Of a stretch of 64,000 bases of DNA, positions 19,711-29,768 are shown piece after piece. A model generated the notes under the pieces. That model made no database searches, had not been told where the DNA came from, and saw only the letters and a list, made by a program, of their open reading frames with translations. The translations under genes and the position numbers were made by a program. Source of the stretch: Legionella lansingensis (GTDB taxonomy: Bacteria; Pseudomonadota; Gammaproteobacteria; Legionellales; Legionellaceae); contig NZ_LT906451.1 of assembly GCF_900187355.1 (NCBI RefSeq), positions 930,501 to 994,500 of the forward strand. The letters run 5' to 3'. Numbering within the stretch: the first letter of the stretch is position 1; every line of letters starts with the position of its first letter.

Positions 19711-20643
19711 CTAAGGCAAAGCGAAATGCCAACTCATCGCTTTGGACAACTCTTCCAACATGATTTCCCCACGGATGCTATTGCCTTTGGGATTAACGCG
19801 CGGACTTAACACAACAATTCCAGCTTTTCCTGGCACCACGGCAATAGTGTAACCAGAAACGCCACTTTTTGCTGGCATGCCTGTCCTTACCATGTGCGTA
19901 CCTGTTTCATCGTATAAACCGCAGGTTGCCATAATCGCTAGAGTAATTTTACACGTTTCAAGAGATATAATTTGCTCTCCATTTTTTGGATCCTTTCCAG
20001 CATTAGCAAGGATTGTAGGTAAATAGAGCATTTGTTCCAGCTTGGCCTCATAGGAACAAAGCGCAAAATATAAGTCCAATGTTTCGGACACTTCAGCACC
20101 CAAATTATTCCGGCTTTTAAGTAGGTAAGCTAAAGAACGATTGCGATTCCCTGTCCTTTTTTCGGAAGCAAATACCAAAGGATTAATGCTAAGTTTTTGA
20201 TTAAATAGTTTTTGTACCCAAAATTCCAACCAGGCGAATTGTTGCTCCCCAACGCCAGGAATGTGTGAACATAAGGTAATGGCTCCGGCATTTAACATAG
20301 GATTTGAGGGTTTAGGGCCAAGTTGCTCAAGACGGGTTATTGAAGCAAAATCATCGCCTGAAGGTTCAACTTTAACCCATTCAAACACTTGTTCAAGACC
20401 AAACTCTTCCAGTAGCCCAATAAGCGTTATCATTTTGCCCGTACTTTGCAGAGTAACCGGTGCAATTTCCTGATTACTATAAGATATTGGTTCTCCATCC
20501 AAAGGATGAACGGCTATGGCGGTAATATCTTTATTTACATTTGCTAACTCGGGGATATAGTTAGCTGTATCGCCTTCCTGGCTAAGCTCTGCCTTGCTAA
20601 CCAGCTGTTTTAAGAGATCAAGAGTTACTCTGTTTTGTGTCAT
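19711..20643 (-). CDS. glsA: Glutaminase A
   Basis: The 310-residue protein is a serine-dependent beta-lactamase-like glutaminase hydrolysing L-glutamine to glutamate and ammonia in the cytoplasm. The catalytic S-x-x-K is S67-T-G-K70; other family landmarks are PSNPMLNAGAI, NRSLAYLL and GMPAKSGVSGYT near the C-terminus. Length matches E. coli GlsA/GlsB (about 308-310). It converges with the adhesin gene (80 bp apart) and is divergent from the MgtE-like gene. Glutamate generation suits an amino-acid-using organism; that last point is inference. Confidence 0.95.
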   Translation of the reverse strand: MTQNRVTLDLLKQLVSKAELSQEGDTANYIPELANVNKDITAIAVHPLDGEPISYSNQEIAPVTLQSTGKMITLIGLLEEFGLEQVFEWVKVEPSGDDFASITRLEQLGPKPSNPMLNAGAITLCSHIPGVGEQQFAWLEFWVQKLFNQKLSINPLVFASEKRTGNRNRSLAYLLKSRNNLGAEVSETLDLYFALCSYEAKLEQMLYLPTILANAGKDPKNGEQIISLETCKITLAIMATCGLYDETGTHMVRTGMPAKSGVSGYTIAVVPGKAGIVVLSPRVNPKGNSIRGEIMLEELSKAMSWHFALP

Positions 20644-20741
20644 AGTTTTTTCAAAAAGAAAAAAAGTCTTGCATTATGCTAAATTTAGCACAGTAATACA
20701 AATAAAAGGCAACATGAAAATGGAATTTGCAAGAGCATAAA

Positions 20742-21716
20742 ATGATGGATAAGAACACCTATTCACCTGAAACCGCTGGTGGATTAATGGTTACTTCAGT
20801 ACCCGTGGTCAAAACAAATACCACAGCATCTGAAGTAATGACGATCCTCGCAAGCAAGGATTGGGGAGATGTGCACACTATTTTTGTGCTTTCTGAGGAA
20901 AAAACGTTAGTTGGTTTGATTCCAGTTCCAAAAGTTTTAGCGGCTAAAAAAGATGAAACCGCTGAACAGTTAATGTCAAAACCTAAACTGACCATAACTC
21001 CCTCTTTAAGTCAGGTCAATTTAGTTAGAGAAGCCATTAAAAGCGATGTCGAGTCAGTTCCAGTTGTCGATGATAATGGGAAACTATTGGGTGTTGTTCT
21101 TGCTGATGAGATCATTGATATTTTGCATAAGGAACATCTAGAGTATTTCTTCAGGTCTTCTGGAATTCGTGGTAAAGGGGCTAACCTTCTGGAGTTGGCA
21201 ACAGGTAATTTATTTTTCATCCTTAAAGCTCGACTTCCATGGCTGATTGTTGGACTAATCGTCGGCATAGGATTGGGGGTTATAGCAAGAGGATTCGAAA
21301 GAACATTGCAAGAAAATATCGCTTTAGCCTTTTTTATTCCGGTAATAGCCTATATTGCAGATTCAGTCGGTACGCAAACTGAAACCATTTTTATCCGCGC
21401 AATCAGTGTCTTGAAAGTTAACATTCTTGCCTACCTTTTAAAAGAACTGTTCATTGGCATATTGATTGGTGCTTTTTTGGGTTTATTGGGGGCTATTGGT
21501 GCAATTCTAATTTCTCAAACGTTCATCATTGGTTTGGTCGTAGGAATTTCATTATTTTTGGCAGTCGTCATTGCCACAGTTTTAGCCTGTTTAATACCAA
21601 TTGCTTTTAATGTCTTGCGTCAGGATCCTGCGTTGGGTAGTGGGCCTTTGGCAACTGCATTACAAGATATTATTAGCATCACCATTTATTTCTTAGTCGC
21701 CACCCTGATTTTATAA
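20742..21716 (+). CDS. MgtE-like divalent cation transporter lacking the N domain
   Basis: About 324 residues: a CBS-domain pair (roughly residues 10-135, with [17 protein letters not shown]) and five predicted membrane segments (about 175-324) carrying the MgtE signatures [15 protein letters not shown] and [18 protein letters not shown]. MgtE proteins import Mg2+ (or Co2+) and use CBS domains as a magnesium sensor. Classical MgtE (about 450 residues) has an extra N-terminal superhelical domain that is absent here, so gating may differ. I prefer the ATG at 20742 (AAGAG 20731-20735 upstream); an in-frame TTG at 20727 would add five residues. Convergent with trpC, overlapping its end by a few bases. 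Confidence 0.85.
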   Translation: MMDKNTYSPETAGGLMVTSVPVVKTNTTASEVMTILASKDWGDVHTIFVLSEEKTLVGLIPVPKVLAAKKDETAEQLMSKPKLTITPSLSQVNLVREAIKSDVESVPVVDDNGKLLGVVLADEIIDILHKEHLEYFFRSSGIRGKGANLLELATGNLFFILKARLPWLIVGLIVGIGLGVIARGFERTLQENIALAFFIPVIAYIADSVGTQTETIFIRAISVLKVNILAYLLKELFIGILIGAFLGLLGAIGAILISQTFIIGLVVGISLFLAVVIATVLACLIPIAFNVLRQDPALGSGPLATALQDIISITIYFLVATLIL

Positions 21717-22490
21717 ATTAGGGACGTTCCCTAAGAATTCCTTTAGCTTTTTGCCTATATCCGGAGCACGCATCAAGCTTTCACCAATGAGGAACGCGTT
21801 AATACCATGTGCCAACATGAGCTTAATATCTTCACGAGTATTGATACCACTTTCTGTGATGCTTATTTTGTTATCGGGAAGATATTGCACTAATTCGAGG
21901 GTTGTACGAATGTCTGTAGTAAACGTATGTAGACTGCGGTTATTGATACCCATCAATGGGGTGGGAAGGCTAAGCGCTCGTTGTAACTCTGGAAGTGTAT
22001 GACTTTCAACCAAGACCGCCATGCCAAGCTCTTGGGCCAATTGACAATAATCTTGAAGCTGAGCATCATCGAGCATAGCCACAATAAGAAGAATACAGTC
22101 AGCACCTAGAAAATGACTCTCGTAGATTTGATAGGAATCAATGATGAAATCCTTCCTAAGTACAGGCAATGTCGAGTTTGCTTTTGCTATCCCGATAAAG
22201 GATGGATCCCCTTGAAAAAAATCAACATCAGTCAAGACTGACAAGCAGCTGGCACCAGCGTTTTCATAAGTGCTAGCAATACTAGCAACATCAAAATCTG
22301 CACGAATCAATCCTTTGCTAGGTGAAGCTTTTTTGATTTCGGCGATGATAGCTGGGCTAGTTTTTTTTAGAGCATCAATAAAATGACGCGTTGGTTTGTC
22401 ACATCTTAGGTGTTCTACAGGCGTCTTGTGCTTGGCCTGCTCGACCTCTTGCTTTTTCCGTTGTGCTATTTTATCTAGAATACTCTTCAT
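21711..22490 (-). CDS. trpC: Indole-3-glycerol phosphate synthase
   Basis: A 259-residue TIM-barrel enzyme that cyclises CdRP to indole-3-glycerol phosphate in tryptophan synthesis. Visible catalytic strands are [30 protein letters not shown] and ITESGI, all in the expected order. It is a stand-alone TrpC, not the TrpC-TrpF fusion of enteric bacteria. It follows trpD with a 4-bp overlap (ATGA) and is therefore probably translationally coupled to it. Its 3' end meets the MgtE-like gene on the other strand. Confidence 0.96.
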   Translation of the reverse strand: MKSILDKIAQRKKQEVEQAKHKTPVEHLRCDKPTRHFIDALKKTSPAIIAEIKKASPSKGLIRADFDVASIASTYENAGASCLSVLTDVDFFQGDPSFIGIAKANSTLPVLRKDFIIDSYQIYESHFLGADCILLIVAMLDDAQLQDYCQLAQELGMAVLVESHTLPELQRALSLPTPLMGINNRSLHTFTTDIRTTLELVQYLPDNKISITESGINTREDIKLMLAHGINAFLIGESLMRAPDIGKKLKEFLGNVPNL

Positions 22491-23509
22491 GATGCTTGCC
22501 CTGTTTGGGTTATTTTTTTTAGCTCGTTGAATCGTCTTGCGGCCTCTTGGCTATCGATGGCTTTTTTTGCTTTTTCTAAGGCTTTCTCGAAAGTTAGCGA
22601 GTCTTCAGCACAATATAATGCTGTTGCCGTATTCAGTATAACGATATCACGCGCAGGCCCTGGTTCACCATTGAAGACTTTTTTCGCTAAAAAGAGGCTT
22701 TGAGCAGGAGAGTCGACTAGGATGTCGTCTAAATTTGGGTGAAAGCAACCATAATCCTTTGGGTCTATTAACCATTCTCTAAATTGTCCGTGTTGATATT
22801 CGACCACATCAGTAATCGCTGTGATGCTTACTTCATCCAAGCCATCACGAGAATTAATAATGAGCGCACGTTCGCTACCAAGATTAGCTAAGACTGTGGC
22901 TAAAGGCCTAAGCCAATGTGCATCAAAGACACCCACCACCTGCCTTTTTACGCGTGCGGGATTAATTACGGGGCCGAGAAGGTTAAACAAGGTACGAATG
23001 CCTAACTGTTGTCGGGCATTGCGGGCATATTGCATTGCTGGATGGAAGTGGGGAGCAAATAAAAAACTAAGGCCACATGCGCGCATGCACGTTTTAAGTT
23101 GCTCATCACGCAACTGGATCTGAAAACCAGCCTCTAATAACAGATCGGCACTGCCGCTGCGACTGGATACCGAGCGATTTCCGTGCTTAGCAACACGAGC
23201 ACCAGCAGCGGCCGCCACAAAACTACTCACTGTAGATACATTAAATGTGTTTCTTCCATCTCCTCCAGTACCTACAATATCAATGAGATCCTCACCTAAA
23301 TCAATAAAGTGAGCTAGTTCCATCATCACTGAGGCTGCTATGGTTAATTCTTCTGTCGTTTCACCTTTCATACGCATTAACGCGAGAAAGGCGGCTATTT
23401 GCACATCAGTCAATTCTCCAGCCATGCATGCGCGCATGAATTCTTGCATTTGGGGAGCACTTAGATCCTCACCAGCAATTAATTGTTCAAAAAGCTGTTT
23501 TGTATTCAT
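22487..23509 (-). CDS. trpD: Anthranilate phosphoribosyltransferase
   Basis: The 340-residue protein transfers the phosphoribosyl group from PRPP to anthranilate, step two of tryptophan synthesis. The PRPP-binding glycine-rich motif [34 protein letters not shown] segment and [13 protein letters not shown] are all present. Length is normal for the family. It overlaps the end of trpG by 23 bp and trpC by 4 bp, so trpGDC is one tightly packed transcription unit. Confidence 0.96.
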   Translation of the reverse strand: MNTKQLFEQLIAGEDLSAPQMQEFMRACMAGELTDVQIAAFLALMRMKGETTEELTIAASVMMELAHFIDLGEDLIDIVGTGGDGRNTFNVSTVSSFVAAAAGARVAKHGNRSVSSRSGSADLLLEAGFQIQLRDEQLKTCMRACGLSFLFAPHFHPAMQYARNARQQLGIRTLFNLLGPVINPARVKRQVVGVFDAHWLRPLATVLANLGSERALIINSRDGLDEVSITAITDVVEYQHGQFREWLIDPKDYGCFHPNLDDILVDSPAQSLFLAKKVFNGEPGPARDIVILNTATALYCAEDSLTFEKALEKAKKAIDSQEAARRFNELKKITQTGQAS

Positions 23510-24065
23510 GTTTTAAGAAGTTAGTTAACAATTCTAAGCCGTATTCACTCAAAATGGCTTCCGGATGGAATTGTAGACCAAAAAGAGGATATTGACGATG
23601 AGAAATGGCCATGATTGTATCGTCTGCCCAAGCATCAATTGAAAAACAAGAGGGAAGGGTAGCTGTATCGATAGCAAGAGAATGATAGCGTGTGGCTTGA
23701 AAAGGGCAAGGAAGATCATGAAACAGTCCTTGTTTATGGTGCATAATGGCTGATGTTTTGCCATGCATAATGGTTGATGCTTGAATAATGGATGCACCAA
23801 AAAAATGAGCCAGGCATTGATGCCCCAGGCATATTCCTAAAATTGGGATTTTCGCGTGAAAGTGTTCGATCACCGCTAACGAAATTCCGGCATCTTTCGG
23901 GCCGTTCGGACCTGGTGAAATGACAAGATGACTGGGAGCTATGTGCTCAATGTCCTCGAGGGTAATCCTATCATTTTTGTATACAACAACGCGTTGCCCT
24001 AGGTATTGAAAATATTGCACCAGGTTGTAAGTAAAGGAATCATAATTATCGATAATGAGCAACAT
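23487..24065 (-). CDS. trpG: Anthranilate synthase component II, glutamine amidotransferase
   Basis: This 192-residue class I glutamine amidotransferase supplies ammonia to anthranilate synthase (and perhaps to aminodeoxychorismate synthase, as TrpG/PabA are often shared). The triad is visible: C79 in LGICLGHQ, and HPE in the C-terminal LQFHPEAIL. It heads trpGDC; no trpE, trpF or trpBA is adjacent, so the pathway genes are split over the genome. Whether the protein serves tryptophan, folate or both cannot be told from sequence; the neighbours favour tryptophan. The gap to lptB upstream is filled by a nested palindrome. Confidence 0.93.
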   Translation of the reverse strand: MLLIIDNYDSFTYNLVQYFQYLGQRVVVYKNDRITLEDIEHIAPSHLVISPGPNGPKDAGISLAVIEHFHAKIPILGICLGHQCLAHFFGASIIQASTIMHGKTSAIMHHKQGLFHDLPCPFQATRYHSLAIDTATLPSCFSIDAWADDTIMAISHRQYPLFGLQFHPEAILSEYGLELLTNFLKHEYKTAF

Positions 24066-24091
24066 GCAAAAACTCTTGATAAACTATTTAT

Positions 24092-24242
24092 TCGATCTTC
24101 AAGTTTTTAAATGTGGCAAATCAAAACGCATTACCGTGGCTTGACCACAGTATCCATGGTTCATTGAAGATCGCTGGATACCGTGGTCAAGCCACCGTAA
24201 TTCGATGTTCTAAAGGGTTAAGCAATAAAACTTGAAGATCGA
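24092..24242. repeat. Nested inverted repeat between lptB and trpG
   Basis: Outer arms TCGATCTTCAAGTTTT (24092-24107) and its perfect reverse complement (24227-24242) flank inner 25-bp arms at 24131-24155 and 24176-24200 with two mismatches. The inner part (CCGTGGCTTGACCAC... / ...GTGGTCAAGCC) resembles the other palindromic elements in the window. The structure occupies almost the whole spacer and could act as terminator or mRNA stabiliser between lptB and trpG, or be a miniature mobile element. Confidence 0.75.
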
Positions 24243-24243
24243 G

Positions 24244-24969
24244 TTATAAAGAAAATTCTTCCCCTAAATAAACTGCGCGAACTTGTTGGTTAGCGAGAAT
24301 GGTTTGCGATGTTCCTTCGCAAAGAATTTTACCTTGGCTCACGATATAGGCACGTTCACAGATATCCAATGTTTCACGTACATTGTGGTCAGTAATTAAT
24401 ACGCCAATTCCTTTGTCACACAGATGAAGAATGATTTTTTTAATATCTAGGACTGAAATAGGATCCACGCCCGCGAATGGTTCGTCCAGTAGAATAAAGT
24501 TTGGCTCAATGGCTAAAGCACGAGCAATTTCAACACGACGTCGTTCTCCTCCAGAAAGACTCATCCCCAAGCTGTTTTGTATATGAGAAATATGAAATTC
24601 TTGCATCAATTCCTGTAGCTTTTGCTGACGTGCTCTGTCATCTAAATCCCTGCGTAATTGTAGAATAGCCAAGATGTTATCTGCTACGGACAATTTACGA
24701 AATACGGAGGCTTCTTGTGGTAGGTAACCTATACCTAAGCGCGCACGCTCGTGCATGGCTGCTTTAGTGATGTCTTTATCGTTGAGAATAATTTTTCCTT
24801 CATCGCATGATTGCAAGCCTACTATCATGTAGAAGCAAGTTGTTTTACCTGCACCATTTGGACCTAGTAACCCTACGCATTCTCCTTGATGGATGTCAAT
24901 ACTCACATCATTAACAACGGTGCGTGTTTTAAATGATTTCTTTAGGTGCTGTGCTGACAACGTAGTCAT
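24244..24969 (-). CDS. lptB: LPS export ABC transporter ATPase
   Basis: A 241-residue ABC ATPase with Walker [10 protein letters not shown], signature [15 protein letters not shown] and Walker [12 protein letters not shown]. It is the cytoplasmic motor of the LptB2FGC complex that extracts lipopolysaccharide from the inner membrane. Assignment among ABC ATPases rests on LptB-typical sequence ([29 protein letters not shown]) and on position at the end of kdsD-kdsC-lptC-lptA-lptB. It overlaps lptA by 4 bp. lptF/lptG are not in the window, as is usual. Confidence 0.97.
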   Translation of the reverse strand: MTTLSAQHLKKSFKTRTVVNDVSIDIHQGECVGLLGPNGAGKTTCFYMIVGLQSCDEGKIILNDKDITKAAMHERARLGIGYLPQEASVFRKLSVADNILAILQLRRDLDDRARQQKLQELMQEFHISHIQNSLGMSLSGGERRRVEIARALAIEPNFILLDEPFAGVDPISVLDIKKIILHLCDKGIGVLITDHNVRETLDICERAYIVSQGKILCEGTSQTILANQQVRAVYLGEEFSL

Positions 24970-25484
24970 GTCTTTTTCTCAGGATGAATAACAATGTTGA
25001 TGCGCTTTTCCCCATCGGCCTTCGAAATGACATGTTGTTTTTCCGTATCGTAACTGATTTTAGGACCCGAAAAGGAATTGTCTCCTTGAATCACCCGCGC
25101 ATTACCTATGAGCTCAATCAAATGACGCTCAGGATAATAGCGAATCATATCGGCATAGGCATGTACTAAAGGTTTATCGGCTGCCGTTTGCGTCCAATAA
25201 TGCGCCTGAGCATTTTTATCGCCTAGAGCAACAGCAAGGATTAATTTATTCTGTTGGTTTCCTTCGGTGATTGCTTTGGCTGCACGCAAGTGTGTAGTTC
25301 CCTGGTCAAATTCTACATTCCCTATGTACTCTCCGCGATGGGTTTGTTGGTTTAAATCGGCTGAGTCAGCAGATAATTCCGCCACTTTTTCACGGTCGTC
25401 GGGCATGGCGAAGCTAATCTTGGAGGCCATGATCATGATAAGTGTTACTGTAAAAGTTAATAATTTAACCATGTTTAGGTTCAT
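24966..25484 (-). CDS. lptA: LPS transport periplasmic bridge protein
   Basis: A 172-residue periplasmic OstA/LptA-family protein with an N-terminal signal peptide (hydrophobic [19 protein letters not shown]). The OstA fold is recognised in [31 protein letters not shown] and [16 protein letters not shown]. LptA polymerises to form the beta-jellyroll bridge carrying LPS from LptC to LptD. It overlaps lptC (20 bp) and lptB (4 bp), consistent with co-translation. Confidence 0.93.
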   Translation of the reverse strand: MNLNMVKLLTFTVTLIMIMASKISFAMPDDREKVAELSADSADLNQQTHRGEYIGNVEFDQGTTHLRAAKAITEGNQQNKLILAVALGDKNAQAHYWTQTAADKPLVHAYADMIRYYPERHLIELIGNARVIQGDNSFSGPKISYDTEKQHVISKADGEKRINIVIHPEKKT

Positions 25485-26037
25485 ATATTGCTCGAGCTCG
25501 ACTTAAAAGTTGTACTTTCTTATCAGCAAGATAAGCTTTCATTCCTTGTGAACGCACTATAGTGCCTGGCTGCTCAAAACTGACAGCAAGCTTGCTAGTA
25601 GCTAATTTCTGCTTGGGGTAGTATACCAGTTCTTCGGTTCTCATGGTGCTTTCTTGAGTACGTTCACCTTTATTTTGATGAACAACAACATTATTAATAA
25701 ACGTAATCTGTTCTCCACCATGAATGGCCTTTGCATGATCTGAACTGATTTGCCATTCCGGCTGACCTGGCTGGACCACGACAATATGTGGCCTTCTAAG
25801 GAGATGGGTATTTTCGGCGGGGATATGTTGCATCTCTGGCGTCTGCAGAAAATTGACAAGCGCTCCTTTATCGTCGAATCGGCGTATTGATAGATTGGTA
25901 ACAATTGTATCCGCGGATTGGGAAAGGGTTTTATCATCTAATTTCATAATATCCGCCGAGCTTGCGAAGTACCACCCTGAGCAAGCTAGAGCTATAAGTA
26001 CACAGAATAACCAGAAAGTATGTTTTGCTGCATTCAT
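25465..26037 (-). CDS. lptC: LPS export inner-membrane protein
   Basis: A 190-residue single-pass protein: the membrane anchor is at about residues 7-27 (FWLFCVLIALACSGWYF), followed by a periplasmic LptC/OstA-like beta domain. LptC receives LPS from LptB2FG and passes it to LptA. Sequence conservation in this family is low, so the call leans on architecture and its fixed place between kdsC and lptA. It overlaps kdsC by 4 bp. Confidence 0.9.
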   Translation of the reverse strand: MNAAKHTFWLFCVLIALACSGWYFASSADIMKLDDKTLSQSADTIVTNLSIRRFDDKGALVNFLQTPEMQHIPAENTHLLRRPHIVVVQPGQPEWQISSDHAKAIHGGEQITFINNVVVHQNKGERTQESTMRTEELVYYPKQKLATSKLAVSFEQPGTIVRSQGMKAYLADKKVQLLSRARAIYEPKHG

Positions 26038-26561
26038 GTCATTAGGTACCTTGAAAGAGCAGTTTCTTGCTTATTTTGCGCCTTTAAAATCAGTTCACAA
26101 ACTTCTCGTACTGCACCTCGGCCTCCAGATTGCTCTGTTTGCCATACAGCAAATTCTTTAACCTGAGGAACGGCATTAGCCACAGCAATGCCTAAGCCTA
26201 CTTGCTGAATGAGAGGAAGGTCGGGTAAATCATCACCTACGTAAGCGAATTCACTATCATGTAGACCCAGATTGGCCTTAAGTTTTGCAAAGGCACTGCG
26301 TTTATCCACTTGCCCGGTAAAATAATGCTGGATACCTAGTTGCTTCATTCGATGATCAACGACTGCATTTATTGAAGTGGTAATCACGGCGACCTGAATA
26401 TCAGCGGCGAGCAACAATTTCAAGCCCATACCATCTTGCACGTGAAACGCCTTTAACTCATTGCCATAATTATCAAGGTATAGGAGACCGTCAGTTAAAA
26501 CGCCATCTACATCACAAATCAAGCACTTTATCTTTTTTGCTTTCTCAATCAACTCATTCAT
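26034..26561 (-). CDS. kdsC: 3-deoxy-D-manno-octulosonate 8-phosphate phosphatase
   Basis: A HAD-superfamily phosphatase releasing Kdo from Kdo-8-phosphate. The nucleophile motif is DVDGVLTDG (D17, D19 counted from the chosen start); YVGDDLPDLPL is HAD motif IV. I use the ATG at 26561, because GAGGGC lies upstream of it, the family begins close to this motif, and a longer in-frame start (26639) would overlap kdsD extensively. About 175 residues, as expected. Part of the Kdo/LPS-export operon, 10 bp after kdsD. Confidence 0.94.
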   Translation of the reverse strand: MNELIEKAKKIKCLICDVDGVLTDGLLYLDNYGNELKAFHVQDGMGLKLLLAADIQVAVITTSINAVVDHRMKQLGIQHYFTGQVDKRSAFAKLKANLGLHDSEFAYVGDDLPDLPLIQQVGLGIAVANAVPQVKEFAVWQTEQSGGRGAVREVCELILKAQNKQETALSRYLMT

Positions 26562-26571
26562 CTTTTGCCCT

Positions 26572-27534
26572 CTAAATAACACCAGCGCGCAACAGATCGT
26601 GCAAGTGCACAACTGCGGTAGGTCGATTACTATCATCAATGACCACCAGAGAAGTAATGCTATATTTTTGCATCATGGTTAGAGCTTCAGCGGCTAGTAG
26701 TCCTTTTTTGATTGTTTTACAGTTCCTGCTCATGACCATTGCCACAGGCGTAATGCTAATATCAATATTTTGGTTTAGCGTTCGTCTTACATCTCCGTCA
26801 GTATATACACCTGCAAGATATCCGTGTGCATCCACGACGCAAGTCATACCTAACTTTTTTGCAGTGACCTCGATTAGAGCTTCACTAATTGTGGCTTGTT
26901 CATTAACGAGGGGTAATTCATCATCTTCGTGACAAAGTTCATCAATACGCAGTAAAAGTCGCCGACCCAATGTGCCTCCAGGATGAGCTAAAGCAAAATC
27001 CTCAGCACTAAAACCTCTGGCCTGCAGAAGGGCAATGGCTAATGCGTCACCCATCACTAAAGAAACGGTGGTGCTCGTTGTAGGGGCAAGCCCCAAAGGG
27101 CAGGCCTCTTGATGAATACTAATATCAAGATTTACATCTGCAGCTTTGGCAATGGTGGATTCGCTATTACCTGTTAACGTGATTAAAGGGACTTCCAGTC
27201 TTTTTAGTAAGGGAAGTAGGGTAATGATTTCATTGGTAAAACCTGAATTAGAGATGGCTAGCACAGTATCTTGGCGAGTAATCATCCCTAAATCACCGTG
27301 ACTGGCTTCTCCAGGGTGCATAAAAAAAGCAGGTGTGCCTGTGCTTGAAAATGTGGCGGCAATTTTGCTACCGATATGTCCCGATTTACCCATACCAGTA
27401 ACTACTACCCGACCTTTGCAAGCCAATAAGAGTTTGCAAGCTGTCTCGAAACGTTCATCAAGACGCTGCGTTAGAGCAAATACTGCTTGTGCTTCAGTTT
27501 CAATAACTGCAAGACCTAATTTGCAAAAATTCAT
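26572..27534 (-). CDS. kdsD: D-arabinose 5-phosphate isomerase
   Basis: The 320-residue enzyme converts ribulose 5-phosphate to arabinose 5-phosphate, the first committed step toward Kdo. An N-terminal SIS domain (VVVTGMGKSGHIGSKIAATFSSTGTPAFF; HGDLGMI) is followed by two CBS domains (about 205-320). It is the first gene of kdsD-kdsC-lptC-lptA-lptB, divergent from mlaF, which is the conserved gammaproteobacterial order. The promoter should lie in 27535-27704. Confidence 0.96.
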   Translation of the reverse strand: MNFCKLGLAVIETEAQAVFALTQRLDERFETACKLLLACKGRVVVTGMGKSGHIGSKIAATFSSTGTPAFFMHPGEASHGDLGMITRQDTVLAISNSGFTNEIITLLPLLKRLEVPLITLTGNSESTIAKAADVNLDISIHQEACPLGLAPTTSTTVSLVMGDALAIALLQARGFSAEDFALAHPGGTLGRRLLLRIDELCHEDDELPLVNEQATISEALIEVTAKKLGMTCVVDAHGYLAGVYTDGDVRRTLNQNIDISITPVAMVMSRNCKTIKKGLLAAEALTMMQKYSITSLVVIDDSNRPTAVVHLHDLLRAGVI

Positions 27535-27599
27535 ATGTTTTTTTTGTGATCCAATAAAGAAGTGAAGTGTACCATAGGAATTTTACTCTTTACAGGTGA

Positions 27600-27624
27600 G
27601 TGGGGGACCCTACGTTTCCCCCAC
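27600..27624. other. GC-rich stem-loop in the kdsD/mlaF divergent spacer
   Basis: GTGGGGGA (27600-27607) pairs with TCCCCCAC (27617-27624) across a 9-nt loop, in an otherwise AT-rich 170-bp spacer. On the plus strand a run of T follows about 8 nt later, too far for a canonical terminator. A TATAAT at 27666-27671 is a plausible -10 for the mla operon, though its -35 is weak. Confidence 0.4.
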
Positions 27625-27704
27625 CCCACGGATTTTTAAATTCGCAAAATAACGCTTATCGAGTATATAATCATCGTTTAAATTTCATCTGAGAATAAAA
27701 ATAC

Positions 27705-28502
27705 ATGAAGGATAATTTAGTAGAAATTACTAATCTTACCTTTGCCAGGGGAAAACGTCGCATCTTTAATGGCATAGATATGGTGATGGAGCGCGGAAAA
27801 ATTACTGCCATTATGGGGCCTAGTGGTAGCGGTAAGACCACTTTATTGCGCTTAATTGGGGCACAGTTGTACCCAGAAGCCGGGACTGTTTTAATCAACG
27901 GGAATAATATCCACCAACTATCACGCAAAGAATTATATCTGGCTAGACGCAAAATAGGTTTATTGTTTCAGAGCAGTGCTCTCTTTACTCATTTGTCTGT
28001 TTTTGATAATGTCGCCTTCCCTTTACGGGAGCATACCGACTTAAACGATGCCATGTTACGTGACATTGTTTTAATGAAGCTTGAGGCTGTCGGTTTGCGA
28101 GGGGCAGCGCAATTAATGCCAAATGAACTTTCAGGAGGTATGACAAGGCGTGTTGCTTTAGCGAGAACGATTGCACTTGATCCTGAGTTAATGATGTATG
28201 ATGAGCCCTTTACAGGGCAAGATCCCATTTCAATGGGTGTTCTCGTGCGTTTAATCAAGCGGTTAAATCAATTGTTGCAAACAACAACGATCATTGTTTC
28301 TCATGATGTGGAAGAAACCTGCTCTATTGCAGATTATATTTATCTCATTTCTGAGGGACAAGTCATTGGATATGGCACGCCTCTTGAATTAAAAAAATCA
28401 ACTCAACCGCAGGTTAAACAATTTATGCATGGTGAAGCTGATGGTGCTGTACCGTTTCATTACCCAGCTTGCCCCTATACAGAGGAGTTGCTAGATGCTT
28501 GA
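27705..28502 (+). CDS. mlaF: Phospholipid transport ABC ATPase MlaF
   Basis: A 265-residue ABC ATPase (Walker [10 protein letters not shown], signature [15 protein letters not shown], Walker [12 protein letters not shown]) that powers the MlaFEDB inner-membrane complex maintaining outer-membrane lipid asymmetry. GGM in the signature and GQDP after Walker B are typical of MlaF/Mkl-type ATPases. First gene of mlaFEDCB-ibaG-murA; it overlaps mlaE by 8 bp. Confidence 0.96.
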   Translation: MKDNLVEITNLTFARGKRRIFNGIDMVMERGKITAIMGPSGSGKTTLLRLIGAQLYPEAGTVLINGNNIHQLSRKELYLARRKIGLLFQSSALFTHLSVFDNVAFPLREHTDLNDAMLRDIVLMKLEAVGLRGAAQLMPNELSGGMTRRVALARTIALDPELMMYDEPFTGQDPISMGVLVRLIKRLNQLLQTTTIIVSHDVEETCSIADYIYLISEGQVIGYGTPLELKKSTQPQVKQFMHGEADGAVPFHYPACPYTEELLDA

Positions 28503-29277
28503 TCTACTTGCACGTTTAGGTCAGCGTGGAGTAAACAATTTGCAAGCAATGGGTAATTCGGGCGTGTTCTTATTACGAATGTTTCTAAGAGACCCTGATC
28601 TACCAAGATTGTGGCCGGTATTAAGAGAACAACTGTATTTTGTTGGCGTTTTGTCTTTCTTAATTATCGTTGTTTCTGCATTGTTTGTGGGTATGGTCAT
28701 TGGTTTGCAAGGATATAATACATTACAAAAATTTGGTGCGAGCAGCCAACTGGGTCAGCTGTTAGCGCTAAGTGTAGCTAGGGAGCTTGGTCCCGTAATA
28801 AGTGCTTTACTGTTTGCAGGACGGGCAGGTTCTGCCCTAACGGCTGAAATTGGCTTAATGAAGGCCACGGAACAATTGGCAAGTATGGATATGATGGGTG
28901 TGGATCCTTTAGGGCGGGTCGTTTATCCCCGTTTTATCGCCGGCTTAATTTCCTTACCGTTATTGGCATTAATTTTTACTGCCGTGGCAATTTATGGGGG
29001 TTATTTTGTTGGTGTGGAATGGTTGGGGGTTGATGCCGGCAGTTTTTGGTCAAATATGCAGGCCGCCGTTGATTTTCGCATTGATATTCTAAGTGGAATT
29101 ATAAAAAGTATTGTGTTCGCTTTTGTTGTTGTGTGGATAGCTGTATTTCAAGGTTTTAGTTGTACTCCTACTGCAGAAGGCATTAGTCAAGCAACAACCC
29201 GGACTGTAGTTTATTCGTCGCTGGCGGTGCTTGGCCTTGATTTTATTTTGACAGCGATGATGATTGGAGGTTGGTAA
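28495..29277 (+). CDS. mlaE: Phospholipid transport permease MlaE
   Basis: A 260-residue MlaE/YrbE-family permease with about five to six membrane helices. Family landmarks include [48 protein letters not shown] and the C-terminal GGW. It forms the membrane core of the Mla complex with MlaF, MlaD and MlaB. Stop and mlaD start are adjacent (TAA-ATG). Confidence 0.96.
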   Translation: MLDLLARLGQRGVNNLQAMGNSGVFLLRMFLRDPDLPRLWPVLREQLYFVGVLSFLIIVVSALFVGMVIGLQGYNTLQKFGASSQLGQLLALSVARELGPVISALLFAGRAGSALTAEIGLMKATEQLASMDMMGVDPLGRVVYPRFIAGLISLPLLALIFTAVAIYGGYFVGVEWLGVDAGSFWSNMQAAVDFRIDILSGIIKSIVFAFVVVWIAVFQGFSCTPTAEGISQATTRTVVYSSLAVLGLDFILTAMMIGGW

Positions 29278-29760
29278 ATGAATAATCATAGGCAACGTTA
29301 CATCGATATAAGCGTAGGAATTTTTATGTTGCTAGGCTTATCTGCCTTACTTATTCTCGTGATGAAGGTGAGCGGTATAACCACCCTGGTTTCTAAAAAA
29401 GGGTATACCGTTAGTGCTGAGTTCACCGATATCGGTGGACTTAAGGTAAGAGCGCCTGTTACTGTGGCTGGTGTAAAAATTGGTGAGGTCACTCGTATTG
29501 AATTACAGCCTGGTGAATTAAATGCCAAAGTGACTATGTCGCTTAGGAATGATAAGCCAATCCCTTATGAGGACACATCAGCTCGCATTTTAACTGAAGG
29601 CCTGATTGGTTCTAATTACATCAGTATTGTTCCTGGTTTCGAAGATGAGAACCAAGAGCATCCTTACCTGCGCGAGGGTGATGTCATTGTTAAAACACAG
29701 GAAGCTGTCATACTCGAAAATTTGATTGGTCAGCTACTATTTAACATCAATAAAAAATAA
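29278..29760 (+). CDS. mlaD: Phospholipid transport MCE-domain protein MlaD
   Basis: A 160-residue protein with one N-terminal membrane anchor (about 12-32) and a single MCE domain (TVSAEFTDIGGLKVRAPVTVAGVKIGEV). MlaD hexamers form the periplasmic lipid channel over MlaE and exchange phospholipid with MlaC. Begins directly after mlaE and ends 8 bp before mlaC. Confidence 0.95.
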   Translation: MNNHRQRYIDISVGIFMLLGLSALLILVMKVSGITTLVSKKGYTVSAEFTDIGGLKVRAPVTVAGVKIGEVTRIELQPGELNAKVTMSLRNDKPIPYEDTSARILTEGLIGSNYISIVPGFEDENQEHPYLREGDVIVKTQEAVILENLIGQLLFNINKK

Positions 29761-29768
29761 GGTGAATT

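Noticed and set aside
24066..24243. trp attenuator leader upstream of trpG
   Set aside because: There is no short ORF with Trp codons and no terminator/antiterminator pair; the spacer is a nested palindromic repeat.
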